From Cervus elaphus (lineage: Eukaryota; Chordata; Mammalia; Artiodactyla; Cervidae), in NCBI RefSeq assembly GCF_910594005.1, contig NC_057842.1:63943777-64007776 (forward strand): a stretch of 64,000 nt of DNA, written 5' to 3'. The notes under the pieces are model-generated. The model saw only the letters and a list, made by a program, of their open reading frames with translations. It was not told where the DNA came from and searched no databases. Shown here piece by piece: positions 47,880 to 59,700 of this stretch; position 1 is the first letter of the stretch, and every line of letters starts with the position of its first letter. A program made the position numbers and the translations under genes.

Positions 47880-50240
47880 GTTTCGCTTCCAAATCTGGCT
47901 TTCGTATCATCCCGAGGCGGGAGCAGCTCCTTGCTCCACTGGAGACAGCCGGTCCCCCTTCAAAAGCAGCCAGGGTTTCCTCGTCCCAGCCGCGGGCGCC
48001 CCTCCCTCCGCCCGAGGTTCCCGTGGAAGGGGAGCCACGCGGGCTGGGGCCCCGGAGTTCCCATTGTCCTGCAAGGGAGACCCAGTCATCCCGGAGCGAC
48101 TCCGCACTCGGGTCCCTCCAGCCAGGTGGACCAAAGGTCCGCGGGTCTCCGCGCCACTCCCCTCCCCCGCCGCTCCATTGTCTGCCTCGCCCCGCCCCGG
48201 GGGACACGTGCGCCTGCAGCCTCCCGAGCGAGGAGAGCGCGGGGCGGCGGCGGCGTGGACACCGCCTGGAACGGCTGCGCGGCCGCGGCGCCGAGGGCGC
48301 GGGCCGGGCGCGCACGGACGGGTGGGTACTCTCAGGGCAGCTGCGGTCGCGTTCCGCGTCCCCCGCCCCGTTCCTGGCTGGCCCGGGACTGAACGGGGGT
48401 GGGGCGAGCGGGAGCTCGGTGGGGGTGGCGTGCGCGTGGTGCCGCGGTGGGGGTGGGGCGGGGCGGGGTGGGGAGATGCCTGTCTCCTGACAAAGGAGAA
48501 CGAGTGGGACACGCTGAGCCGGCCCGGCCCGCCCCGCCCCACCCGGAGGGGAGCGGGAGGGGGAGTGTCGGCAGGGGAAGGGGCGGGCCTTTCATTCACT
48601 CCTGGCCCCTCCGCCGCCGCCGGAGCGGAAGGGCGGGGTCTCGCGCCCTCCCGAGTGATGAGGAGCGAGGGTGGCGGGGAGTGGGGGCGGAGCCCGCGGG
48701 CGCGCGTCCCGAGGCGTAGGCTACGTCGTCACGTCAGCGCGGGAGAGAGAAAGAGAGGAGCCGACTCGGCAGGGACTGGGGGACGGGGCCGGGAGAACGA
48801 GCGAGGGAGGGAGCGAGTGAGCCAGCGTGCAGCCAGGAGAGGAAGGGCGGCCACTTGTGCCGGAGCGGCCGCGAACGGCAGTGCGAGCGGCGGGAGAAGG
48901 AAGCAGGGAGCGGACGAAGAAGGGCCTAGGGAAGAGGGCTGACGGACGCTGGTGGTGGTGGGAGAAGGAGAAGGAGGAGCTGGAGGAGGGCAGGGGCTGA
49001 GAGAGTGAGTGAGAGAAGCGGACGCGCGAGGGAGGGGAGGGAAGGGGGGGGTCACGCGGAGGCGCGCGCGCGCACCGGGAGCGCGCTCGGAGGCGAGTGG
49101 AACTGGATCGGGTTTGCTGCCAGCGGCGTGAGCTTCGGCCGCCATTTTACAACAGCTCCACTCGCGCCGGACACAGGGAGCAGCGAGCACGCGTTGCCCG
49201 CACCCGGATCTCCTCGGACAGGATTCCTCCGCCGCAGCCCAACGGGGAGGTAACGACCGCTGGGACCCGGGTCTGGGAAGGGAGCTCCGTGACATTGTGG
49301 AGTGAGCTGGGGGAGGGCGGTGCGGGGAGAAACCGGCTTTTCTGGAAAATGGATTCCAAGGGAGAGGGGAGCACGTTGACTGGGGCTGCTCGGGAGTAGG
49401 CCGCGGCCCGCGCCGTCACTTCCTCCTCCCCTCCATGTGCTGCCGCTGTTCGGGCTTTGTCTGCGGCGCTCCAGGGAGGAGGCGGCCCCGTGGCCCGCGC
49501 GGACCGCGAGCGGCGGCGGAGTTGGTGCTGTCGTGGCCGTCCCCGCGGCGCGGGAGTGGGCGGAGAGGAGCCGGTTCCGTCCCGCAGCCGCGCGGCGGGC
49601 TGGGGTGGTGTTTGGGGTCTGGCGGGCGTGGGGCAGTTCGCGGAACGCCCTCACGCCGCCGGCTTGCCGGCCTCGGCCCGCGGGTGGCACCGGCGACCCC
49701 CGCGTCGCAGTCACTGCCCGGACCGGCCAGGGGTGGGGGCTTGTACCGTGCGCCACGGCGCGCGTCTCGGCGGGGCGGGCGGGCGGCCGGGGGTCGCCGG
49801 CGCCCGGGGCAGAGAGAGAGCCATGTGTCACGGCCGAGACGGCGGCGCTGGGGGGCGGGGAGAGCCTGTGGCCTGGCGCCGCCGCGGCCTCGGTGTCGAG
49901 GGGCGAGGTTGTGCTGCTGCTGCTGGCTGGGGGCTCCGGCCGAGGCTCTGGGTTGCTGTCGGGAGCTGGTGACGGTCGTCTTGGCCTGGGACTCGGTGGG
50001 TTGCTGTTGAAGGAAGTTGTAGGACATTTGAAGGCGCGGAGCACGTGTTTCTAATGGGTTCCCGGTGGCCGCGGCGGTGAGGCTGCCGCTCTGGGTGCGG
50101 AGTCGGGGGCGGGCTTTGGGGTGCGGAGGTGAAGGGTGGAGAAGCGGGGTGGTGGGAAGGTAGCTTGTGTGAGCGCTTTGTTCTTCGCTGGCTGTTGTTA
50201 CTGATCTTTAAGCGGCAGGCGGGAAAAGCGCGCACTTTAG
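47880..50240 (+). promoter_or_regulatory. CpG island spanning SYNCRIP promoter, exon 1 and early intron 1
   Basis: GC- and CpG-rich over about 2.3 kb, against AT-rich flanks. A composite CRE-like site lies at 48722-48736, with half site 'acgtca' at 48731-48736. GC boxes such as 'gggggcgg' and 'gggcggg' are repeated just upstream. No TATA box is visible, so dispersed initiation near 48740-48900 is likely. Long ORFs on both strands here come from the low stop-codon density of GC-rich DNA. Confidence 0.8.
48770..49249 (+). other. SYNCRIP: SYNCRIP exon 1 (non-coding 5' UTR)
   Basis: The donor 'ggggag|gtaacg' falls after 49249. The exon contains 'gccgccattttacaacagc' at about 49138. The 5' edge is inferred from the promoter elements and is not precise. 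It splices to exon 2 at 50619. Confidence 0.6.
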
Positions 50241-50618
50241 GGGTTTACCTTTGAGAGGGAAAAGCCCAGCTTTGCTTGCTCCACACACACCTCATTCTCT
50301 GTACGGGCACAGTTGCATGTGGCACGCTGGCTGGTCCTCGTGCTGGTTGGGCTCCATTTGTAATGTGGTTTTTCCTAGGGAGTGTTAGCAGGTGAGTCAG
50401 GGGTGGTGCTAAGGAAAAACGTAGTGGATCCGTCCTTCGGTGCCCCGCGCTCCAAATCTGGCTTGTCAGGCGAAAGTGACTTTAAAGTAAGGCCTATTTA
50501 AAGGGATGTATAGGCTGGCTGGCGTAGAAATTGGTAGAGAAAGTCCAGACTGGGGCTCTCATATTGTCCTACCCTTTCTGAAGATCCTAGTTTAATTTTG
50601 CTTATTGCGTTTGAACAG

Positions 50619-50778
50619 ATCTCTGGAAACATGGCTACAGAACATGTTAATGGAAATGGTACTGAAGAGCCCATGGATACTACTTCTGCAGTTATCCATT
50701 CAGAAAATTTTCAGACATTGCTTGATGCTGGTTTACCACAGAAAGTTGCTGAAAAACTAGATGAAATTTACGTTGCAG
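50619..50778 (+). CDS. SYNCRIP: SYNCRIP exon 2 (start codon at 50631)
   Basis: Acceptor 'tttgaacag' before 50619, donor 'gttgcag|gtaaga' after 50778. It encodes residues 1-49 and the first base of codon 50. An ATG at 50598 in the same frame is intronic. Confidence 0.95.
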
Positions 50779-53700
50779 GTAAGAACTAACACTTGCAAAA
50801 TTACATTATGAAATTTTTCTATTGGATTTCTGGCTTTGAACTAAAATAGCAACTTTTTGTGGTTTCCAAGAAATGTGGGACCTGGAGTTTTGCCTTGTTG
50901 TGCTAGTAGGTCCTTGTGAACTAGAGGCTAAGGTGTGTAGAGGGCGGGAAGAAGGAAGGGTTAGGTGGTAAAGGCTGGATGGCCAGATGGTTAAGTATAT
51001 GATGGTAGCAGCAGCAGCTGCTGAATGTTGGGAGCAGGCTGTGTGACTTTTGGGGGTATTTTTATGGTAGGATTCTGGTTAAATAACTTGGAAATTGTAG
51101 ACTTGTAGTCTGTCTGTCTCGGTGTGGCTGTTGCTTTTTTTAGTGGTATTTGAAATTGAGTGGTGGTTCCCGTGTCATGCTCGGTACTTGTTGGTTGATT
51201 TTAGAATTTGTAAGCCTATGTATTTACCTTAGAAATACTCGGTGTTCAGAACTGCCTGACTTAGGATAAGATAAAAAAGTTGATTCATTATTTTAAGTAT
51301 GGTTGAGAGGCCTTCTTTAGTTCATAATTACTAAGGTATGTGTTTTTCATTATATAGATAAAGAGGAATGGAAGAATTTGTAATTGGCACCTGCACTGGC
51401 AAACATGGCCTTTAAAAAAAAAACTTTCTAAAAATATTAAAAGTTGACAACTAATTAAGTTTTTTCTTTTCCAGGGCTGGTTGCACATAGCGATTTAGAT
51501 GAAAGAGCTATAGAAGCTTTAAAAGAATTCAATGAAGACGGCGCATTGGCAGTTCTTCAGCAGTTTAAAGACAGTGATCTCTCTCATGTTCAGGTACCGT
51601 TAATTTGGTGTCAGTGTAAAAAAAGTAGTTTTGACTGTTTTATTCAGTTAGGTATATTTAAGACTTACTCTTGAAAATAATTGGAAAATTCCTTTACAGA
51701 ACAAAAGTGCCTTTTTATGTGGAGTCATGAAGACTTATAGGCAGAGAGAAAAACAGGGGACCAAAGTTGCAGATTCTAGCAAAGGACCAGATGAAGCAAA
51801 AATTAAGGTAAGTCTTTAAAAAGTTTCTTTTTTACTCCTTTCAGTTTTAAAGTTTTTTGTTTGTTGCTTTGACTATTTTCTGGCTTGGCTAACTATTCCT
51901 TGGGTGTGAAATTATTCCTTGTGTGTGTGTTGTAATGTTGAGAGTGACCGACCATCAGATGATTTGTTAATGTTTTCTCGTTACTGTTTTTTGAAGTGCC
52001 CTGCCTTTAACAGTTTGTTTCTAAACAGCTTGGAAATTTTTCTTGTTACCCATGTAGTCTTTCTTAAATCTGTGCTGTTGGTATTCTAAATAAAAGTTTT
52101 GAAGAATTACAGTCAACATATTTTTCATATGAAACCTGCAAGTCCAGGTTAACTGACAGTGGAACCAAAAGGGGAGGGCATCAGCTGACACCATACTGAT
52201 GGAGAGTGTACTTTTAGCAGTTGATTGCTTTTCTTAGGATTCTCAAGCCCCCAAATGAGTTCAGTATTTTAACACTGCCTTCTTCCTCATTGATTAGTGT
52301 GGATTTTTAAGGCTGATTTGTTCATTTCCAAAAGCAACTTTTAATGATAAAATTGATTACTATAGACACGCAAATGAAGAAACTGAGGCTGAGAGTAGCA
52401 GCTTCCTCTACCTTCACCCAAGTCGAAGAGTAATAAAGTCAGCTAGGTTTTGATCTTTGTGTTTTTTAACTGGTGTTGATTTTTTGGTTCATAGAAAATA
52501 TGATGATCATACTAGTTTTAATGTTGTATCCATAGCATAGTGTGCCCCTGCTCTTGAACCAAGGATTCTAGTTTAAGAAAATTAAGTTATTAGGAAGGGT
52601 ATGGGTGTCAGTTGTGTTTTAATGGTATAGGAATAGGGAAGTATGGAATCAGTAGTTAATGTATAAAATTGAGGCTTTCAAATGAGTGAATTGTATCTGA
52701 ACTATAAATCTACTTTTTCCAAAGAAATGGAATATATAGTTGTTACTCGTTGTAATTAGATCAGTTGTAAGTAAATCTACACTGAAAGTTATTAAAATTT
52801 TATAAAAAGTTGGAAATTTAGTTTGTGAAACATTCAGTTCTGTCTTTGGAAGGGAGTGGCTTAAAGCTTTTAGTGTGACTTAAATTGTGGCAAGAAATCA
52901 GACATTTTTATAGACTTTTTCAGAGGGAACAAGTATTTTCCTTTTTGCTTTTAGGGATTGACATAAAACAGGTATTATTTGGGTCATATAAAGATTAAAG
53001 TGAAAGAAGCACAGGGATTGCATATGGGAAAAAGGGAAGATGAGCCATTTAATGGTTTAGTTTGTGTGATAGAGATTTGAGTTTATTTTTGTTACTAACC
53101 CAATATTGCATTGTTAAGCAAATATATGTGGGTATAGTAGAAAAAGACTACTTAAAATGTGTACCAGTTTGTGGACTTTTTTGTTAAAGAGAGTTTAGGA
53201 ATAGAGTTTTTATCAATTACAGTATCTTTCCGTAACTATTTAATGTTCTTTGGGTAGAAATAAGGGCTTCCCTGGTGGCTAAGAAGGTAAAGTGTGTGCC
53301 TGCAATGCAGGAGACCTGGATTTGATCACTGGGTCGGGAAGATCCCCTGGAGTAGGAAATGGCAACCCACTCCAGTACTCTTGCTTGGAAAATTCCACGA
53401 ACGGAGGAGCTTTGTAGGCTATGTCCATGGGGTCGCAGAGAGTTGGTAGAGGTAAAATCTGTCCAGTCTTTTTCATTTAAGGACTAAAATGCTCCTCCCC
53501 CTATCACTTAACAGCATTTTGATAAGTTTTATCATGTGCCTGCTATTAGTTTATTTCAAAGTTTATCAGCTAATTATTAGATTCTTTTTATTTAGAAAAC
53601 CAGTTTTGTGCATTGTGGGTGAGATGGTGGAAAAGGAATAATCTTGCTTTTCCCTTAGGCTAACAGTGGACGACTAGTTTCTACTCTCTTGCTTATAATA

Positions 53701-56700
53701 AGAGAGAAAAAGAATCTTTTTATGCTCTGAGTTAAATATAAGTTGTATAAATTTTAACAGTTCACTTTCAGGGAGATTATGTGTAGAGATTATATCATGT
53801 TGCAGTTTCATAAAGTTTCCAAAATCATTTTGGCTCTCTTTTTCTGAGTGATCCATGCTGTCCTGTGAAGCATGGCACTTGAATGTCAAATGAATTAGAG
53901 GTTATTTTTCCTGCATCTCCTCTTAAGTTTCTGGATTTAGTTGGAGGAGTGTAATTTGTAAAGGTTGGTGAAACTCCCAGAATGGTAGTAGGTACCTCGG
54001 AGTGTGGGTTACTGGAAAATTTGTTGGGTAAGAAAGCTAGGTTTGGGAGAGGTAAGTTATCCACCTCCTCCTTCAGGAGAGAATTTCAGCTTAATTATGC
54101 AGTCATTTTTTAGAAGGGCAGACTAGATATAATTTGCCTTGAGAGTTGTTGATGAATCAATATTTTGTGTTGTTCACTAAGCACTACTCAGTAATTGGAG
54201 ACCAGAAAATAATTTGACCAGGATCCTGAAACTTTCATTATAAATTAGGGCGTATTATGAATTATAAGCACACATTAAAAAGAGTTCTAAAGCAGACAAA
54301 AACCTGTTAGTAGGGAATATTGCCAAGATAAATGAGACGATTTGAACAAAATTGATTTTTTCATAACTGCTTGCTGCACGGGTGTGGTCTTATGAATGAA
54401 ATATATTAATGACATTTGAACTTTTTAAGGCACTCTTGGAAAGAACAGGCTACACACTCGATGTGACCACTGGACAGAGGAAGTATGGGGGACCGCCTCC
54501 AGATTCCGTTTATTCAGGTCAGCAGCCTTCTGTTGGCACTGAGGTAAAGAAACTAAAAACTTGTACCCTTCGTAGTAAATGCACACGTGTCTGGTTGTTT
54601 CTTATAGAAATTTTCCATGGTTTTTACTGCATATTTAATTTACAGATATTTGTGGGGAAGATCCCAAGAGATCTGTTTGAGGATGAACTTGTTCCATTGT
54701 TTGAAAAAGCTGGACCTATATGGGATCTTCGTTTAATGATGGATCCACTAACAGGTCTCAATAGAGGTTATGCGTTTGTCACTTTTTGTACAAAAGAAGC
54801 AGCTCAGGAGGCTGTTAAACTGGTGAGTTTTTTTCCTTTCAGTCTTCACATTTGCTATTTTTAATTAAAGCCAGGCCTTTTCTTTTGTGCTAACTGAATG
54901 TTTTTGAAGTGTTGATTAGGCACTGGCTTTCACATTTTCTATGTACACGTTATAGCGGTATCTTTTGCAGGTATAGTTGAACTGACTTGGGATCTATACG
55001 GTAGTGTGGTGGAGTTACTGATTCTTTGAAACATTTGGCTTAGTGATTTTTTTAATTTTAGGAACGTTAAAATGTATAAGAAAGTAACTATAGTAGACAG
55101 GGCTCCTCTTGGACCATATCTGGCTGTTCCTTTTTAGAAATGTTTCATGAAGACATTGTGATGATAACTTTCTAGTTAATGAAATAAGGGATTTTATGGT
55201 GAGTGGCAGTATTTGATTTAAAAATAGCAGATGTCAGGTGAGGACCTAGCTATTTTCCCAATTTAAAGAATTTTAATATTTCAAGTTGTGGCTTATGTAA
55301 CTCTAATTAGTTTATTAAATTCTGTGACTCAAGTGGTTTTTACATTTTGTAGTTGAAGATGTCATAAGTTAATTTCAATCCAAGAAATATATCAAAAAGT
55401 ACAGCTGAGGAGGAACTTTTTGTAAATGGTTCACTATGGCAGACGTTTGTTTTTGCACGGTCTGACTTAACGTGTTACATGGGTAATTCTAAGCAAACTT
55501 GAAATTCTGGTTATTCCTGAATTTTATTTTTTCTTTCCTCACTGTCATCTGTATTACATTTTAAGGCAAATCTTAAGGAGAAAAAGGAAACATACACTTG
55601 ATTTAGCTTTCTGTGTAACTTGCATCTCTCCATTGGTGTGTGTAATTGAATATTGTAAGGTTAACTTTAGAAAAATATGCTACTTGGGAAGAATAAAGAA
55701 TGCAGGATTTTGGGTATTTCTGTTTAAATCAAGGCTGATTTTTCCCTTCTTTCAAAGAATGCTATTTCAGAAGGGAGAGTGTATAGCTCTCTAGTGTTCC
55801 GTTCAGTGGTAACCTGTGAACTGTCAAGATTTTAGTTTGAACAGTTAAAGTAAAATTGAGGACTTTTTAGGGTTCTGAAGAGATAAACTGTAGGTATCAT
55901 CCAGCTGAATCTAAAAGAATAGAACATTTTGCCAGATAGTAATAAAGTAGCGGCAAGTTTTAATGCGTAAATGTAGAGTGATTGAGAAGGCAATGAGCTA
56001 TCTTATCTTACTACAAAAAGCTCATGTAGAATTTAATGATGTCAGACCCAGTTTATTTGTTAGGTATTACATAAAGCTTAGTTTTGTTTAGTGGTGTGAT
56101 TACTTAGTATTACAAGTAATGATACATGTATTTATTAATATTTTTAATAGGAATTATTAAACCAACACTTAACTAAATTTCTGCTGCCAAAATACACCAA
56201 TTATGGTAGGTCCTCACTAGAATATTTCTAGGTGATGTTCAGAATCTTTATAGTAAAGAAACATAATTAGAAGATACATAATAATCCAGTCCTAACATGA
56301 CAATTTTGAGTGCCAGTAAATACACATGAAATATGCTTCAGTTTGGGCAGTTGCCTTGGCTTAACATAATGTAGTCCAAAATTGCATTGCTGTAGGCTTA
56401 AAGTTGTCTTAATAACATAGTTTTTGACTGTAACACAGAAGTTTCCAGATAGGCAAACAGCTATTTTGATTGGTCTAGGAATAGCTCTTGTCCTAAATAA
56501 ATCTTTTTACATTTTTTTTTTCTGGGTTTGGATTTGAGTCCTTATCTGGGGGGGAATAATTACTTTTTGCTGTCTAATCAATAGGAGGCTCTGCACTTCA
56601 GTGTCTTTCTAAAGATAGTACTGGGATGTTAGCAATGGGATGAATTGGATGTATTGTTACTGCTTTTTCTGAAGAGATGTTTTACCATAGCTAGGATTAT

Positions 56701-59700
56701 TGTGATGCTAGAATTGGGAGACTTGCCTTAGTACAACAGTGAAAGAAAGGACTAGGCTTTTGAGGAAATGAAACATTCTAGAGAAATAAAAAACTGAAGT
56801 TGATTTGGATGTTTTTGCTACCTTGTTTTGACTCCTGGATATGAGTAACACCCCAAATGTATTTTCTAAGGAAGCATATTGAAGACTGTTCCTACTTGGG
56901 TCATATCACAACTCTGCTGGAATTACAGCTTTATCAAAGAAGTTTTTATATAAGATAGTTGAACTGTTCTAGTTGTACATAATCAAATGTTGAGAAAATG
57001 CCTTTTTTACATTATTTATGGATCAGATAAGATTGAAGCAGCATCACTTTTTGCTTTCTTATACTTTGAGTATCTTGAGAAATACCTTAGATTGAGATAG
57101 TTTATATATATTTGGTCTTATTTTTTGATACATATAATTCAACAATGACCTCCAATAAAAACTGTAGATTTTAAATTTGCATCTGAATTACTTGTAGAAA
57201 TGGGTTGATGTTAACAGCTGAAGAGACATGAAGTTATAAGCAACTGCAAACTTCTTAGTCACCCTGTTTTCAGCTAACATCTGCCTTGTATTTGGGGGAA
57301 TAAGAAAATATATCTCTAAATGATGATAGTCTAGCCGTGGAAGCAAGATCTCGATTTGCGAAAAGGTGTGTAATAGCCCACTTGGGTGCTTGTTGGGGCG
57401 TAGGAGCTGTGTTCTGTGCCACAGTATCACTTTCAAATTCCACTGCAGCCCATTCTTCAAGGTAAGTGGAATAACTTCTTTCTGCAGTGAATAAATAGAC
57501 TGGGTGGCTTGCCCAAGGCCGTGCAGGCTTAGTTTATTTAGCGTGTTCTTACTGTTAACTGGACATAACAGTTTAAACAAGCAGTATATGTTATGTTGCC
57601 AGTAAGCCTGATTCTTTGTTTAGTGGTTTAGGTGGTTTTAAAAAGTGTTGAGTGTAAGTCTTCTCTGCTGCCAGATTTATTTCTGGCATCTAACCGGTTT
57701 GTACCATCTTCCTGCCACCCTAGTCTAAGGCACCATTTGAAGAGTCCTAGCTAGTCTCATTGCTTCCCGTTGCCTCCTCTACAGTCTTACCCTTTACCGT
57801 GTAGGTTAGATCTAATGGCTTCTAAACAAGGCTCTATAAAAAATGCTTAGATGTACTTAAAAGTTATTTCTTGACTTTGTAAGATTATTTGCCTCTCTCT
57901 TCCCTTCAGAGAATTTGCTCTTTTTCTGCATCTCTGACATTCAGAACAGTGCCACTGTAGAATAGGTGCTGGATAAATAACCTGGCCGGCTGACCGGTGC
58001 TGTCTACTGAAAGGTTTTCTGGCATTCCTTTGCGATTGTTCTCTGCTACCATCAGCCCTAGGGATTAACAAAGATTTCATGGGGAGGGTGACACTCTCTC
58101 CTGTGCAGCATTTGGTGTTGTCACAAACTCCAAGAGGAACGCAGGCAGGTGTGTGTGTGTGTATTTGTACGTGTGCTTCTGGATTTGGAGCCCAGGGCAA
58201 CTGGCTCTGCAAGTGCCATTATGGTCCAATACAGTGGAAGTGTCTTACTGAAAGAACTTTTCTTGCGAAGACTGGAGTACTGACCTCTATTTACACATTA
58301 AGGGTTGTGACTTTAATAGCCAATGATGATTTATTCACCACAGTGGTTGTATACACCAGTGTACAACCACTTCAGTGAATGCAGCTGACAAGAGAGGTCC
58401 ACAAAGTATTTTAAGTAGCAATTAGCAAATGTTTACTGTGAACAACATGGAAACTTTCACTATGAGCGTAGTTTGATCCAGTTCTTGACTTTGGGGTTTC
58501 TGGAACATGAGGGACTAACTGCATTTAATTAAAGTGGAAGCTGGTAAGTCACAGGGTAAGAAAGGATGCAGGGATAGATTGCTGTGAGTTGGGGTGTTGG
58601 AGAAGGCTTTGTCCTAAAGAGGTTTGAGTAGGGAGGCAGTGAAGGAAATACATGAATTGAGTTGAAGCAGTGTTTTGTGAGAAGAAAGATGAAGCTTGTT
58701 TAAGTGAATGCTAAAAGGCAGTAGTCATTGACTCCTGGGCTCAGTTGCATGGTGCCATTGAAGTTTTGAGCATTAGTGTAGGTTGCATGATGTAAATATG
58801 TTACAGATTGTATTTCTTTTTTCCTTATCAGTGATTTGAATGAGGGTATAGTTGGACTGGTTGAAATGTTTGGTGACTTGAATCTACATGTGGTGATAAA
58901 TGCTATGGGGGATGACAAATTAAGGATCTGAAAAGATATTGATGACCTGGGACAGTGGTTTATACCAGAAGGTGGAGCTGAGTGGGGTTGGAAGTCAGGT
59001 CCTATACACAGCTTACTCACAAGTAAACTAGTGTGTCAGCAATGTGGTATGACTGCCAAATGAGCCGAGATAATCTTGGACTGCATGTTATAGAAGCCAG
59101 TGTTTGGAAGTGTTAGAATAGTCTCCAGCTTATTCTAGAGTCCTCAGTTTTAGCCTGCATTTGTATTGTTGTGTTATGAATGTCACTATTTCGTGACACT
59201 CTTGGAAGCACTTTCCAATTTCAGAGAGGGAATGATTAGCCAAGCAAAGAGGACTGAGTCGTAGGCCTTGTGTGTAGATATGTGAAGTGCCTCATTTGGG
59301 GGAGATAAGAGATTTAATGAAGAATTTTTAGGGAAGTAGGTTTGACTCAATGTAAAGAAGACTTAAGTGGACAGTCTTGGGAGGCAGCCGTTTTGCTGCT
59401 ATAAGGAGAGTTAGGACTGAGCAACTACTTCTGGATCAGATTCCAAATCTGAGGTTGCTCAGTTTCTGAGGATCTGTTGACTGGCTATGAGGCAAGGGAA
59501 AGAGTGACTTCGTGTTTTTGAGCCTGGGTGATGGGAATGTTCCAGGCTGTACAACTCATTTTGGTGTTCTGAAATACTGAAACTATATTGGTTCATCTTT
59601 GTTTTATTTGATTACCTCACTGCTACTGGATCTGAAAGCTAGATTTCTAAAACTTGTTAATTTCAGTGCCAACTTTCCTAGAGTTTGGAAAAGATCACAT

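Noticed and set aside
47710..48942. 410-codon plus-strand ORF upstream of SYNCRIP
   Set aside because: It runs through a CpG island where stops are rare. The other frames and strand are also open over long stretches. The product is low-complexity Arg/Gly/Pro/Ala with no domain, and the ORF overlaps the SYNCRIP promoter.
49052..50044. 330-codon minus-strand ORF and its 5-6 overlapping companions
   Set aside because: Compositional ORFs in CpG-rich exon 1/intron 1, with no recognisable domain and mutually overlapping frames.
54409..54864. 151-codon ORF beginning at an ATG before exon 5
   Set aside because: The ATG is intronic. The frame is exon 5, a stop-free short intron and exon 6 read together; the gene's start codon is at 50631.
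57188..57580. 130-codon minus-strand ORF in SYNCRIP intron 6
   Set aside because: Antisense intronic, no domain recognised and no supporting signals.
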